The translations under genes were made by a program, and so were the position numbers. Shown here piece by piece: positions 1 through 6,868 of a stretch of DNA of 33,290 bases. Positions within the stretch are counted from its first letter, which is position 1. Every line of letters begins with the position of its first letter. This DNA is from Deltaproteobacteria bacterium (GTDB taxonomy: Bacteria > Desulfobacterota > GWC2-55-46 > JADFVP01): the NCBI GenBank assembly GCA_029262515.1, contig JAJCZH010000018.1, positions 82,501 through 115,790 on the forward strand, read 5' to 3'. The notes below the pieces were generated by a model. It worked only from the letters and a program-made list of their open reading frames with translations, did no database searches and was not told the origin of the DNA.

Positions 1-1178
<1,178 letters not shown>

Positions 1179-1300
1179 TTTTTTAGTTAGTCCCTGCATA
1201 GCACGTTTTTCGTGCGGCAGATAACTGCTAAGGTTTTGATACGTCTCTTTAGTTAATGATTTAAACTCTATTCAGTTGGTTTTTTCTACGGAATTACGCT
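1179..1300 (+). other. 23S-5S spacer with processing-type hairpin
   Basis: AT-rich spacer between the two rRNA genes. It holds no tRNA that I can fold. One clear stem-loop lies at 1194-1220: CTGC, then GCACG, a TTTTT loop, CGTGC, and GCAG. It probably forms in the precursor transcript. Nothing else is recognised. Confidence 0.6.
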
Positions 1301-1418
<118 letters not shown>

Positions 1419-1425
1419 TTATTAA

Positions 1426-1461
1426 GAAAGGGTCCGTTCCTTTATTGGGACGGATCCTTTT
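1426..1461 (+). terminator. Intrinsic terminator of the rRNA operon
   Basis: A stem of about 11 pairs with wobbles (GGGTCCGTTCC with GGGACGGATCC, loop TTTATT or less) is followed by TTTTG. It starts 8 nt after the 5S gene and is the expected rrn terminator. Confidence 0.85.
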
Positions 1462-1463
1462 GC

Positions 1464-1550
1464 TATTTCAAGGGTATGGAATATTCTTTATACGATAGCC
1501 CTGCTCCTTTATAGAGTTGCCCACTTTGTTATTTCAAGGATATGGAATAT
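1464..1550 (+). repeat. Two tandem degenerate copies of a 21-nt terminator-flanking repeat
   Basis: TATTTCAAGGGTATGGAATAT at 1464-1484 recurs with one change at 1530-1550, a period of 66 nt. Each copy follows a terminator-like segment ending in a short T-run (1457-1461 and near 1525-1529). The intervening segment (GCCCTGCTCCTTTATAG...) resembles a decayed copy of the first terminator. This looks like duplication of the rrn terminator region followed by drift. Confidence 0.7.
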
Positions 1551-1560
1551 ATGAAAGCCC

Positions 1561-1595
1561 AGTTCCTTAACCGGGACTGACGTTTTGTCTTTTTA
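1561..1595 (+). terminator. Weak terminator-like hairpin, third unit after rrn
   Basis: AGTTCC (1561-1566) pairs with GGGACT (1573-1578, one G-U), followed by GACG and T-rich GTTTTGTCTTTTT. By position and sequence it is a third, decayed unit of the tandem terminator family. Confidence 0.45.
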
Positions 1596-1598
1596 GCG

Positions 1599-1640
1599 GC
1601 ATGCAGGGTCTCTTGTCAATAGATGAGAGACCCTGCATGC
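1599..1640 (+). terminator. Strong 15-bp hairpin, fourth unit after rrn
   Basis: GCATGCAGGGTCTCT (1599-1613) pairs perfectly with AGAGACCCTGCATGC (1626-1640) around a short loop. The downstream base run is TATTT rather than a long T-tract, so termination strength is uncertain. The left arm GCAGGGTCTCTTGTC recurs exactly in the hairpin after the HD-GYP gene (3075-3089). Confidence 0.65.
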
Positions 1641-1945
1641 TATTTCAGATACATTTGTCCAGCTTTTTGTCGAGAGACCGGAGGTCTTTATCTGTGATAA
1701 TTGCGTCTGTTTTCGAAAAAGAGGGAATGATTTCCTGATAAATAGCAATATAAGTATTGTTAGTCAGGTAGTGTCAGATTAAAGTTAAATGAATAAAATC
1801 CGATAAAATATTATACGATACTTTGACATATCTCATTGTTTGAATTAATGAATCGGGGAAGTTTTATGATTTGGGACTATGCTGGTCTGGGTAGTTTCCG
1901 GAATAGTAGCTGGTCTTCTTAATAAGACGCTATGAGGAGTTGTTT
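1641..1945 (+). promoter_or_regulatory. Intergenic region upstream of the HD-GYP gene
   Basis: About 300 nt, AT-rich, with no ORF I believe. The best promoter-like element is TTGACA at 1823-1828, but 17 nt downstream there is only a poor -10 (TAATGA). The promoter is therefore not fixed. The ribosome binding site GAGGAG at 1934-1939 decides the start of the next gene. Confidence 0.3.
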
Positions 1946-2998
1946 ATGAAGGAGATGAGTTTTGATGAGTTGAAAGAGGCGCTGAAGTATGTAAGAAGGC
2001 TGCTCCTCACCATAATCATTGACCGGAGCGGAGCAAGGCTTAAGGAACTCAAACCTCTGCTTAAAGAGACGACAAGAGAAATAGACTATAATATAGAACT
2101 AATGCTCAGCAGCGGCAGTCAGGTCGAGGAAAAGACTCAGGCCGCTCTTCAGGAGATAAAAGTTATATGGGACGCTTTTCAAAAAACGAGGGATGAGGAG
2201 ATCATACCGGCCTTGCATAAAGGAAACTTCGATTACGCAACAAAGCTGGCCTCAGGGATTCAGGAGGAGAGGTACCGGCAATTCATATCCATTGCGGAAC
2301 TTGTAGACTTTAGTCACAGCCTAGAGGCCATGCTCAAGCAGAAGACAAAGACGATTAGAGACATTTTTTTCGTTTTTGTACGCCTGTTCACCGATTTAAT
2401 GGAGCTGTTTGATGCGCAGATAGGCGGTCATTGCAAAAGGGTATCTGCTATGTCAAAAGGCCTTGCCGAGAAGATCGGGCTTGAGGGCCCGGAGGTTGAT
2501 TTAATAGAAGCAGCATCCAACCTGCACACAATCGGTCTCTTGGGAGTACCGAGGGCCCTATTCTACAAGGATGAAAAGGATCTGAACAAGAAAGAGAAGG
2601 ACTTGTTACGCAACAGCCCGGTGCTCGCCCAGGAGTTTCTTTCATCAATAGACACTTTGAAACAGGCTGGGCTGATAATAAGGGGCCATATGGAGAGGTA
2701 CGATGGTACTGGTTATCCTGACGGACTTAAGAAGGATGAAATACAGATAGGCTCCAGAATACTCGCCGTATGCAAGTATTACGATCAGGTCGTACATAGC
2801 ACGGAAAAGCCTATGAAACGCGATGACGCTATTGAGTTGTTGCAAGATGAGAGTGGAAATATGCTCGACCCGAAGGTGGTCAATTCATTCGTGGAATTCA
2901 AAACGGAAAAGATTATAAATGACGTTAGTCTTAATTCTATAGATAGGATGAGGCAAAGGTCGAGACGGAAAATAAAAGTCTGCAAAGAGGCTGTATAA
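1946..2998 (+). CDS. Degenerate HD-GYP domain protein
   Basis: The 350-residue product has an N-terminal helical region (about residues 1-145) and a C-terminal domain related to HD-GYP cyclic-di-GMP phosphodiesterases (about 150-320). The ATG at 1946 is chosen because GAGGAG lies six bases upstream; a TTG at 1940 would overlap that site. The first metal-ligand histidine (H162, GGHCKRV) and the signature RYDGTGYPDGL remain. Several catalytic positions do not: the HD pair is HT (H194, T195, in LHTIGLLGVP), the usual downstream histidine of the Kxxx..H segment is absent, the HHE motif reads GHME (H248), and the aspartate usually found in RI..V.D.YD is lysine (RILAVCKYYD). I infer a protein that no longer hydrolyses c-di-GMP and may act as a binder or scaffold. 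It stands alone between two related terminators. Confidence 0.85.
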   Translation: MKEMSFDELKEALKYVRRLLLTIIIDRSGARLKELKPLLKETTREIDYNIELMLSSGSQVEEKTQAALQEIKVIWDAFQKTRDEEIIPALHKGNFDYATKLASGIQEERYRQFISIAELVDFSHSLEAMLKQKTKTIRDIFFVFVRLFTDLMELFDAQIGGHCKRVSAMSKGLAEKIGLEGPEVDLIEAASNLHTIGLLGVPRALFYKDEKDLNKKEKDLLRNSPVLAQEFLSSIDTLKQAGLIIRGHMERYDGTGYPDGLKKDEIQIGSRILAVCKYYDQVVHSTEKPMKRDDAIELLQDESGNMLDPKVVNSFVEFKTEKIINDVSLNSIDRMRQRSRRKIKVCKEAV

Positions 2999-3021
2999 CA
3001 GGCATAAGCAGCACCATATGA

Positions 3022-3062
3022 CGCCCCTCGATACTTGACACAATACGGGGAGCGATTTTTAT
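3022..3062 (+). terminator. Possible terminator after the HD-GYP gene
   Basis: CGC-CCCT (3022-3028) can pair with GGGG-A-GCG (3047-3054) with one bulged base, followed by ATTTTTATTATTT. It starts 23 nt after the HD-GYP stop codon. The TTGACA inside its loop (3036-3041) could instead be a promoter element. Confidence 0.45.
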
Positions 3063-3074
3063 TATTTATGGGTA

Positions 3075-3119
3075 GCAGGGTCTCTTGTCTTCATGACGAG
3101 AGACCCTTTTGTTATTTTA
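3075..3119 (+). terminator. Intrinsic terminator related to the one at 1599-1640
   Basis: AGGGTCTCTTGTC (3077-3089) pairs with GACGAGAGACCCT (3095-3107, one G-U) and is followed by TTTTGTTATTTTAT. The first 15 nt (3075-3089) are identical to 1603-1617, so the HD-GYP gene lies between two copies of the same hairpin family. Confidence 0.8.
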
Positions 3120-3135
3120 TTAACATCGGAGCGTG

Positions 3136-3164
3136 TTGAGAACAGATTGTTGACATGATAATAT
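3136..3164 (+). promoter_or_regulatory. Candidate sigma-70 promoter for the AbiC-like gene
   Basis: TTGAGA (3136-3141), a 17-nt spacer, then TAATAT (3159-3164). The predicted start near 3171 gives a leader of about 70 nt to the GTG at 3241. Confidence 0.45.
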
Positions 3165-3240
3165 TTGATCTTGTGTTGAATTGGTAGGTTGGATAGAAGT
3201 ACGAAACCCAACGTCCATTAGTAAAAATAAAGGTGATTTT

Positions 3241-4080
3241 GTGGCTGAAGAAAAGAAAAACCTTCTTAAAGAGTATTGGTGGGTATTGGTTGTTCCTGCT
3301 TTCGTTTTTGCTACCTTCATAGCTTATTGGCTTATTGTTCGGTGGTGGGTTGTTTCTATTGAGGAACGTGGCCAGTTTGGTGATGCTTTTGGAGCTTTTA
3401 ATGCGCTTGTATCCGCCTTTGCATTTACTTGCCTTGTGGTAGCTATCTTTTTACAGAAGAAGGAACTTAAGCTGCAAAGAGAGGAGTTGACTGCTACAAG
3501 AGAGGTGCTTGGAAAGCAACATGAGCAGTTTGCGCTTCAAACCGACAGCATGAAAAAACAGGCTTTTGAGAATACCTTTTTTCAGCTTCTTAACCTGCAT
3601 AATGAAATAGTGAATGCAGCATCTGCATTAGGTGCTACTGAGAAAGGTAGAGGCTGTTTAGATTACCTTTATAATGATAGGTTAAGAGGGTACCATTCCA
3701 GCGCTAACAATACTTTTGGAGGTAGTGATAGTGATGCCTTAAAGATAATAAAAGCGGGGTATAATGATTTTAATGAGGTGTATCAAGCTAGAATTGGGCA
3801 TTATTTTCGAAACTTATACAATATTATCAAGTTTGTGAAAAATAGCGAAGTTAGTGACAAACGACTTTATACGAATGTAATCAGAGCGCAACTTTCAAGT
3901 TCTGAGATGGGGCTATTATTTTATAGTTGTCTCTGGTACGAGAACAGGTATATGAGTTCTAAATTTAAGAAAATGATAGAAGAGTTCTCTTTATTTGAGG
4001 GGCTCCCAATTGATATTTTATTTAATCGAAATGATGAGATGGTTCTTTATGCACCATCAGCATATGGTAAGCCAGAATAA
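3241..4080 (+). CDS. AbiC-like putative phage abortive-infection membrane protein
   Basis: The 279-residue protein has two membrane segments near the N-terminus (about residues 10-38 and 50-72 from the chosen start), a charged coiled-coil stretch, and a helical C-terminal domain. ENTFFQLLNLHNEIVNA, GHYFRNLYNIIKFV and the tract ending LSSSEMGLLFYSC match what I know of the putative phage abortive infection (putAbiC) family. The GTG at 3241 is chosen because AAAGGTGAT sits just upstream; an in-frame TTG at 3181 would add 20 residues with no ribosome binding site. The gene is visibly richer in A and T than its neighbours and stands alone between terminators, as expected for a horizontally acquired defence gene. 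The role in phage resistance comes from family membership only. Confidence 0.8.
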   Translation: MAEEKKNLLKEYWWVLVVPAFVFATFIAYWLIVRWWVVSIEERGQFGDAFGAFNALVSAFAFTCLVVAIFLQKKELKLQREELTATREVLGKQHEQFALQTDSMKKQAFENTFFQLLNLHNEIVNAASALGATEKGRGCLDYLYNDRLRGYHSSANNTFGGSDSDALKIIKAGYNDFNEVYQARIGHYFRNLYNIIKFVKNSEVSDKRLYTNVIRAQLSSSEMGLLFYSCLWYENRYMSSKFKKMIEEFSLFEGLPIDILFNRNDEMVLYAPSAYGKPE

Positions 4081-4110
4081 GCTGGTTCTTTTCTCTACCC
4101 ACCCCCCCAT

Positions 4111-4139
4111 TTGACACCCCGTCCTTCCCGCTCCATACT
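4111..4139 (+). promoter_or_regulatory. Candidate sigma-70 promoter for the permease gene
   Basis: Perfect TTGACA (4111-4116), a 17-nt C-rich spacer, then CATACT (4134-4139). It lies about 70 nt before the preferred permease start. Confidence 0.5.
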
Positions 4140-4211
4140 TAATATGAGTGCTCTTCATAAATAGAGTCTATCTATTGGAGTATTTCTATGGAACGGAGGA
4201 GGAGTGGCGCA

Positions 4212-4748
4212 ATGTTGATAGCGACCTTAATTATGGGTCTTTTTGCGCTTACGTTGCTGGTTATCGGGTACCAGAAGGGCGGGGGCCGCAATATCGAAGG
4301 CCTTACATTTGCCTACTCGACCCTCATAAATATTCTGCCTCTCCTGATTTTTGCCTTTATTATCGCCGGAATGGCCCAAACCCTTATACCTCGCGAGACA
4401 ATAGCTGAGTGGCTCGGAGCAAAGTCGGGCCTGACGGGTATCTTTATCGGCGCTTTTGTCGGCAGCATGGTGCCGGGCGGCCCCTTCGTCAGCCTGCCTA
4501 TTGCAGCCGTTATGTTCAAGTCCGGTGCCGGGCTAGGCACCATGGTAGCCTTTATCACCGGCTGGTCGATGGGCGGCATAGGGCGCCTCATGATGGAGGT
4601 CGGCATCCTGGGCTGGCGTTTCACCACGATACGCATAATCTGTTCCTTTATTTTCGCCCCGCTCGCCGGAGTAATCGCCCAGGCGCTCTTTGGCGGTCTC
4701 TGGGCCGATGGCGCCCAGGGTTTCAGCGCAGACTGGAGGATCTTCTGA
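4212..4748 (+). CDS. Short DUF318/ArsP_1-type permease
   Basis: A 178-residue, very hydrophobic protein with about five membrane segments. It resembles one half of the predicted permease family PF03773 (DUF318/ArsP_1): LPLLIFAFIIAGMAQTLIP, then a Gly/Pro-rich re-entrant-looking stretch (GSMVPGGPFVSLP), then FITGWSMGGIGRL. Family members are often about 300 residues with two such halves, so this is a half-size form. No second half is encoded next to it. The ATG at 4212 is preferred because GGAGGAGG (4195-4202) lies at good distance; the ATG at 4188 with weaker GGAG would add eight residues. The substrate is unknown. Members of the family have been linked to export of organoarsenicals or metals, but nothing here shows which. 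Confidence 0.75.
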   Translation: MLIATLIMGLFALTLLVIGYQKGGGRNIEGLTFAYSTLINILPLLIFAFIIAGMAQTLIPRETIAEWLGAKSGLTGIFIGAFVGSMVPGGPFVSLPIAAVMFKSGAGLGTMVAFITGWSMGGIGRLMMEVGILGWRFTTIRIICSFIFAPLAGVIAQALFGGLWADGAQGFSADWRIF

Positions 4749-5033
4749 CAGATAGCCAAGCCCGTTTAAAGTTAAACTATTGGGTTTACAGGTATCCGAG
4801 TTCTACTTAAACAGAGACAGGTACATAGGTAGGCAGTTCTTAAATCACTACTCGTTCCCTTCCTCTATTCTCATCATAAAAGTCTAGAAAAAAAACTTAC
4901 AAAAAAATTACAAAATGCTTAAGGAAAACTCACTTTTGATCGAAATGATAATGGTAAGAACTGGTACTTGGATCACGGCAATGGAACCGTTTAAAGTAGT
5001 ACAGTCAGGGGGCCGGTGGCGGCCAAATAAGCC
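4749..5033 (+). other. Gene-free stretch with a possible coding remnant
   Basis: No complete gene. AT-rich first half with poly-A runs (4886-4913). A small GGCCG-GTGG-CGGCC hairpin lies near 5011-5024. A short open frame at 4923-4994 reads like a protein fragment and is listed separately. No convincing terminator for the permease gene was found. Confidence 0.5.
4923..4994 (+). pseudogene. Possible remnant of a WYLD-x-NGNG repeat protein
   Basis: The frame between stops at 4920 and 4992 has no start codon but reads FDRNDNGKNWYLDHGNGTV. This resembles the GKWYLDYNGNG repeats I know from FG-GAP/VCBS-like bacterial surface proteins. With 23 codons only, chance is possible. I regard it as a candidate relic of a lost gene. 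Confidence 0.3.
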
Positions 5034-5062
5034 TTGACTTGTCAGACGGCTAAGTGTTAATT
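5034..5062 (+). promoter_or_regulatory. Candidate promoter of the receiver-domain gene
   Basis: TTGACT (5034-5039), a 17-nt spacer, then TTAATT (5057-5062). A perfect TATAAT also occurs at 5066-5071, but its spacing from the TTGACT is 26 nt. The start of transcription is therefore ambiguous. The ribosome binding site AGGGGG at 5086-5091 precedes the ATG at 5097. Confidence 0.45.
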
Positions 5063-5096
5063 TTTTATAATAAATCTCAAATAACAGGGGGCTAAG

Positions 5097-6623
5097 ATGC
5101 CTAAGAAGTTACTTCTGGCAGACGATAGCGTAACCATCCAGAAGGTCATCTCTATCACATTCGCTTCAGACGATTACGAGCTTGTGGTTGTCGGTGACGG
5201 CGACTCGGCCATAGAGAAAGCCAAAGAGGTTAGCCCCGATATAATTTTAGCGGATATCGCGATGCCGGGTAAAACCGGATACGAGGTCTGCGAAGCGGTT
5301 AAGAACGACCCGGCTCTCAGTCATATTCCGGTAATGCTGCTGGCCGGAACGTTCGAGCCTCTCGACAGCGACGAGGCCCAGAGGGTCAAGGCGAATGATT
5401 CCATCGTAAAGCCGTTCGAGTCACAGGAGCTTATCGACAAAGTTAATGCAATTCTGGCAAGTTTTGTCCCGAGGGATGAAGCGCATGCCGAGGAGAGCGA
5501 GCTTGAGATGCCGGATGAAGACTTCGGCGCAGACGCTTTCCCGGGGCTCGATTCGGTCGAAGAGTCCGGGCCTGATCTCGATTTTCTCGAAGGCGGTATC
5601 TTCGAAGAGCCTTTGGAGCAGAGTGTCGCGCACTCTGAGAACTCATTTGCGGATTTTGAGATTTCCGATGCTGAGTTGACACCCGAGGATAGTTCTCCGG
5701 AACCGTTCGATATTTCTGCGGCAACCGCTTCTCCCGTTGATGAGGAGAGCGACGACGACTTCGGAATCCCAGAAATCGGCGACTCCGGTGAATCGTTCAG
5801 CTTTGAACCCGAGGCCGAGAGCCTTGAGGTCGTAGAGCTTGAAAGTATAAGCGAAAGTGAACCTGAGACCCTCTCCGAGAGTACTGAAGAGCCTTTCGAG
5901 ATAGAGCATTTCGGTGCCGGGGCGGAGCCGTTCAGGCCGGATCCCGAACCGTTTGCTGCTACTACGGAAGAGGCGCCGGAGGCAGTCTCTTTTGAGCCTG
6001 AGGCATCGGTTGTCGATTACAGCGTTCCGAGTCTCGAAATCGAAACTCACGCACCTGAGCCGGGTTTACCCGAAGAGGCCGTAGAGCCTGAAGAGGGTAT
6101 CGATAGTTTTGCTCCTGAGGCAGATTTAACCGAGGAGCCGGCAGTTGAGGAAGCTGTTGTATCTGAGGAGATGATAGAGTCGCTCGATGACGATTTTACC
6201 GTTGAGCCTGCTCCCTTGGATGAGCTTGAAATTGGATTTGCGTCCGAAGCGGTTATCGAAGAGGTGACCCCTGAGCCTGAAACCGAGCTCGAAGAGTTGC
6301 CGGAAGAACTCCATGACGCTGCACTCGAAGAACTAGAGCCCGAAGAACTGGAGCCGGAGCCCGAGATGGCCCCGACCTCCTCTGCCGAAGCCGTAGTAGA
6401 GGCTGCCGTTGATGCGGTAACTGAGCAGAGTTTGGAAGCCGTCGCTGTTGCCACAGAGTCGGTCTCGGACTCATTGCCTGCCGAGAAGGTTGAAGAAATT
6501 GTCGCAAAGACTGCGAGAGAGGTTATAGAGAAGGTTGCCTGGGAAGTGGTGCCTGAGCTGGCCGAAGAGCTTATAAACGCAGAGATTAAGAAGTTCAAAG
6601 CGGCGATGCTGCAATCGAAGTAG
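5097..6623 (+). CDS. Receiver-domain protein with long acidic linker and conserved C-terminal helix
   Basis: The 508-residue protein begins with a complete response-regulator receiver domain (residues 1-120): acidic pair D9-D10, phospho-acceptor D53 (ADIAMPGKTG) and K105 (VKPFES). Residues about 130-455 are a low-complexity Glu/Pro/Asp/Ser linker, probably disordered. The last 45 residues turn helical and less acidic (EEIVAKTAREVIEKVAWEVV, then PELAEELINAEIKKF). No DNA-binding or enzymatic output domain is present. The plan recalls polarity or scaffold proteins such as RomR (receiver, linker, helical tail). The C-terminal pattern W-x-VP-x-L-x-E-x-LI-x-x-EI also resembles the tail of PopZ (DUF2497). 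I infer a phosphorylation-controlled localisation or scaffold protein. It is monocistronic. Antisense Ser-rich ORFs here are shadows of its codon bias. Confidence 0.85.
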   Translation: MPKKLLLADDSVTIQKVISITFASDDYELVVVGDGDSAIEKAKEVSPDIILADIAMPGKTGYEVCEAVKNDPALSHIPVMLLAGTFEPLDSDEAQRVKANDSIVKPFESQELIDKVNAILASFVPRDEAHAEESELEMPDEDFGADAFPGLDSVEESGPDLDFLEGGIFEEPLEQSVAHSENSFADFEISDAELTPEDSSPEPFDISAATASPVDEESDDDFGIPEIGDSGESFSFEPEAESLEVVELESISESEPETLSESTEEPFEIEHFGAGAEPFRPDPEPFAATTEEAPEAVSFEPEASVVDYSVPSLEIETHAPEPGLPEEAVEPEEGIDSFAPEADLTEEPAVEEAVVSEEMIESLDDDFTVEPAPLDELEIGFASEAVIEEVTPEPETELEELPEELHDAALEELEPEELEPEPEMAPTSSAEAVVEAAVDAVTEQSLEAVAVATESVSDSLPAEKVEEIVAKTAREVIEKVAWEVVPELAEELINAEIKKFKAAMLQSK

Positions 6624-6675
6624 TAGCGGTTGAGTATGCGTACTACCCGGTTTTTTACGGCGCTTTTTATGTAAC

Positions 6676-6704
6676 ACCGGTATTTTTTGTTTTTTCATAC
6701 CGGT
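6676..6704 (+). other. Perfect hairpin with a T-rich loop
   Basis: ACCGGTAT (6676-6683) and ATACCGGT (6697-6704) pair perfectly around a 13-nt loop that is nearly all T. No T-run follows the stem, so it is not a standard intrinsic terminator. It lies about 50 nt after the receiver gene. Just upstream, GTAGTA (6618-6623) can pair with TACTAC near 6640-6645, before GGTTTTTT. Confidence 0.5.
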
Positions 6705-6765
6705 CCGGGCCGTAACTTCCGGGCCTGTCTGTAAACTTCAAGTCCACCCGGTATCGGTTTATATT

Positions 6766-6868
6766 TATAATAGGATATTATCTATCCAGGTAGATAGAAA
6801 AGGCGAATTACGCCACGGAACCGGCCTTGCAGTGAGGCCGTTTTTTAGTTTTAACGGAAAGCAAAAGC
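6766..6868 (+). promoter_or_regulatory. valS leader with a candidate attenuator
   Basis: A perfect -10 hexamer TATAAT (6766-6771) has no clear -35. It is followed by three potential stems: CTATC/GATAG (6782-6796), GGCG-AATTA-CGCC (6802-6814), and CGGCCT/AGGCCG (6822-6827 with 6835-6840). TTTTTT (6841-6846) directly follows the last stem. This stem plus T-tract has the form of an intrinsic terminator and ends only 22 nt before the valS ATG. No promoter fits in those 22 nt, so any valS transcript should cross it. This suggests attenuation. It is not a canonical T-box: it is short, and only a partial GGAACC is seen. Confidence 0.55.

Noticed and set aside
4313-4810. Overlapping ORFs on both strands of the permease gene
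   Set aside because: Shadow frames without motifs; the plus-strand permease frame explains the codon pattern and has the membrane segments.
6047-6598. 183-codon minus-strand ORF, extremely Ser/Thr/Ala-rich
   Set aside because: It is antisense to the Glu-rich linker of the receiver protein; GAG/GAA codons read as Ser-type codons in reverse. No ribosome binding site or motif.
6700-6868. Canonical T-box riboswitch upstream of valS
   Set aside because: A GGAACC core is present, but the UGG of the T-box reads CGG, the leader is short, and no stem I features were found. Attenuation is kept as a separate, weaker idea.
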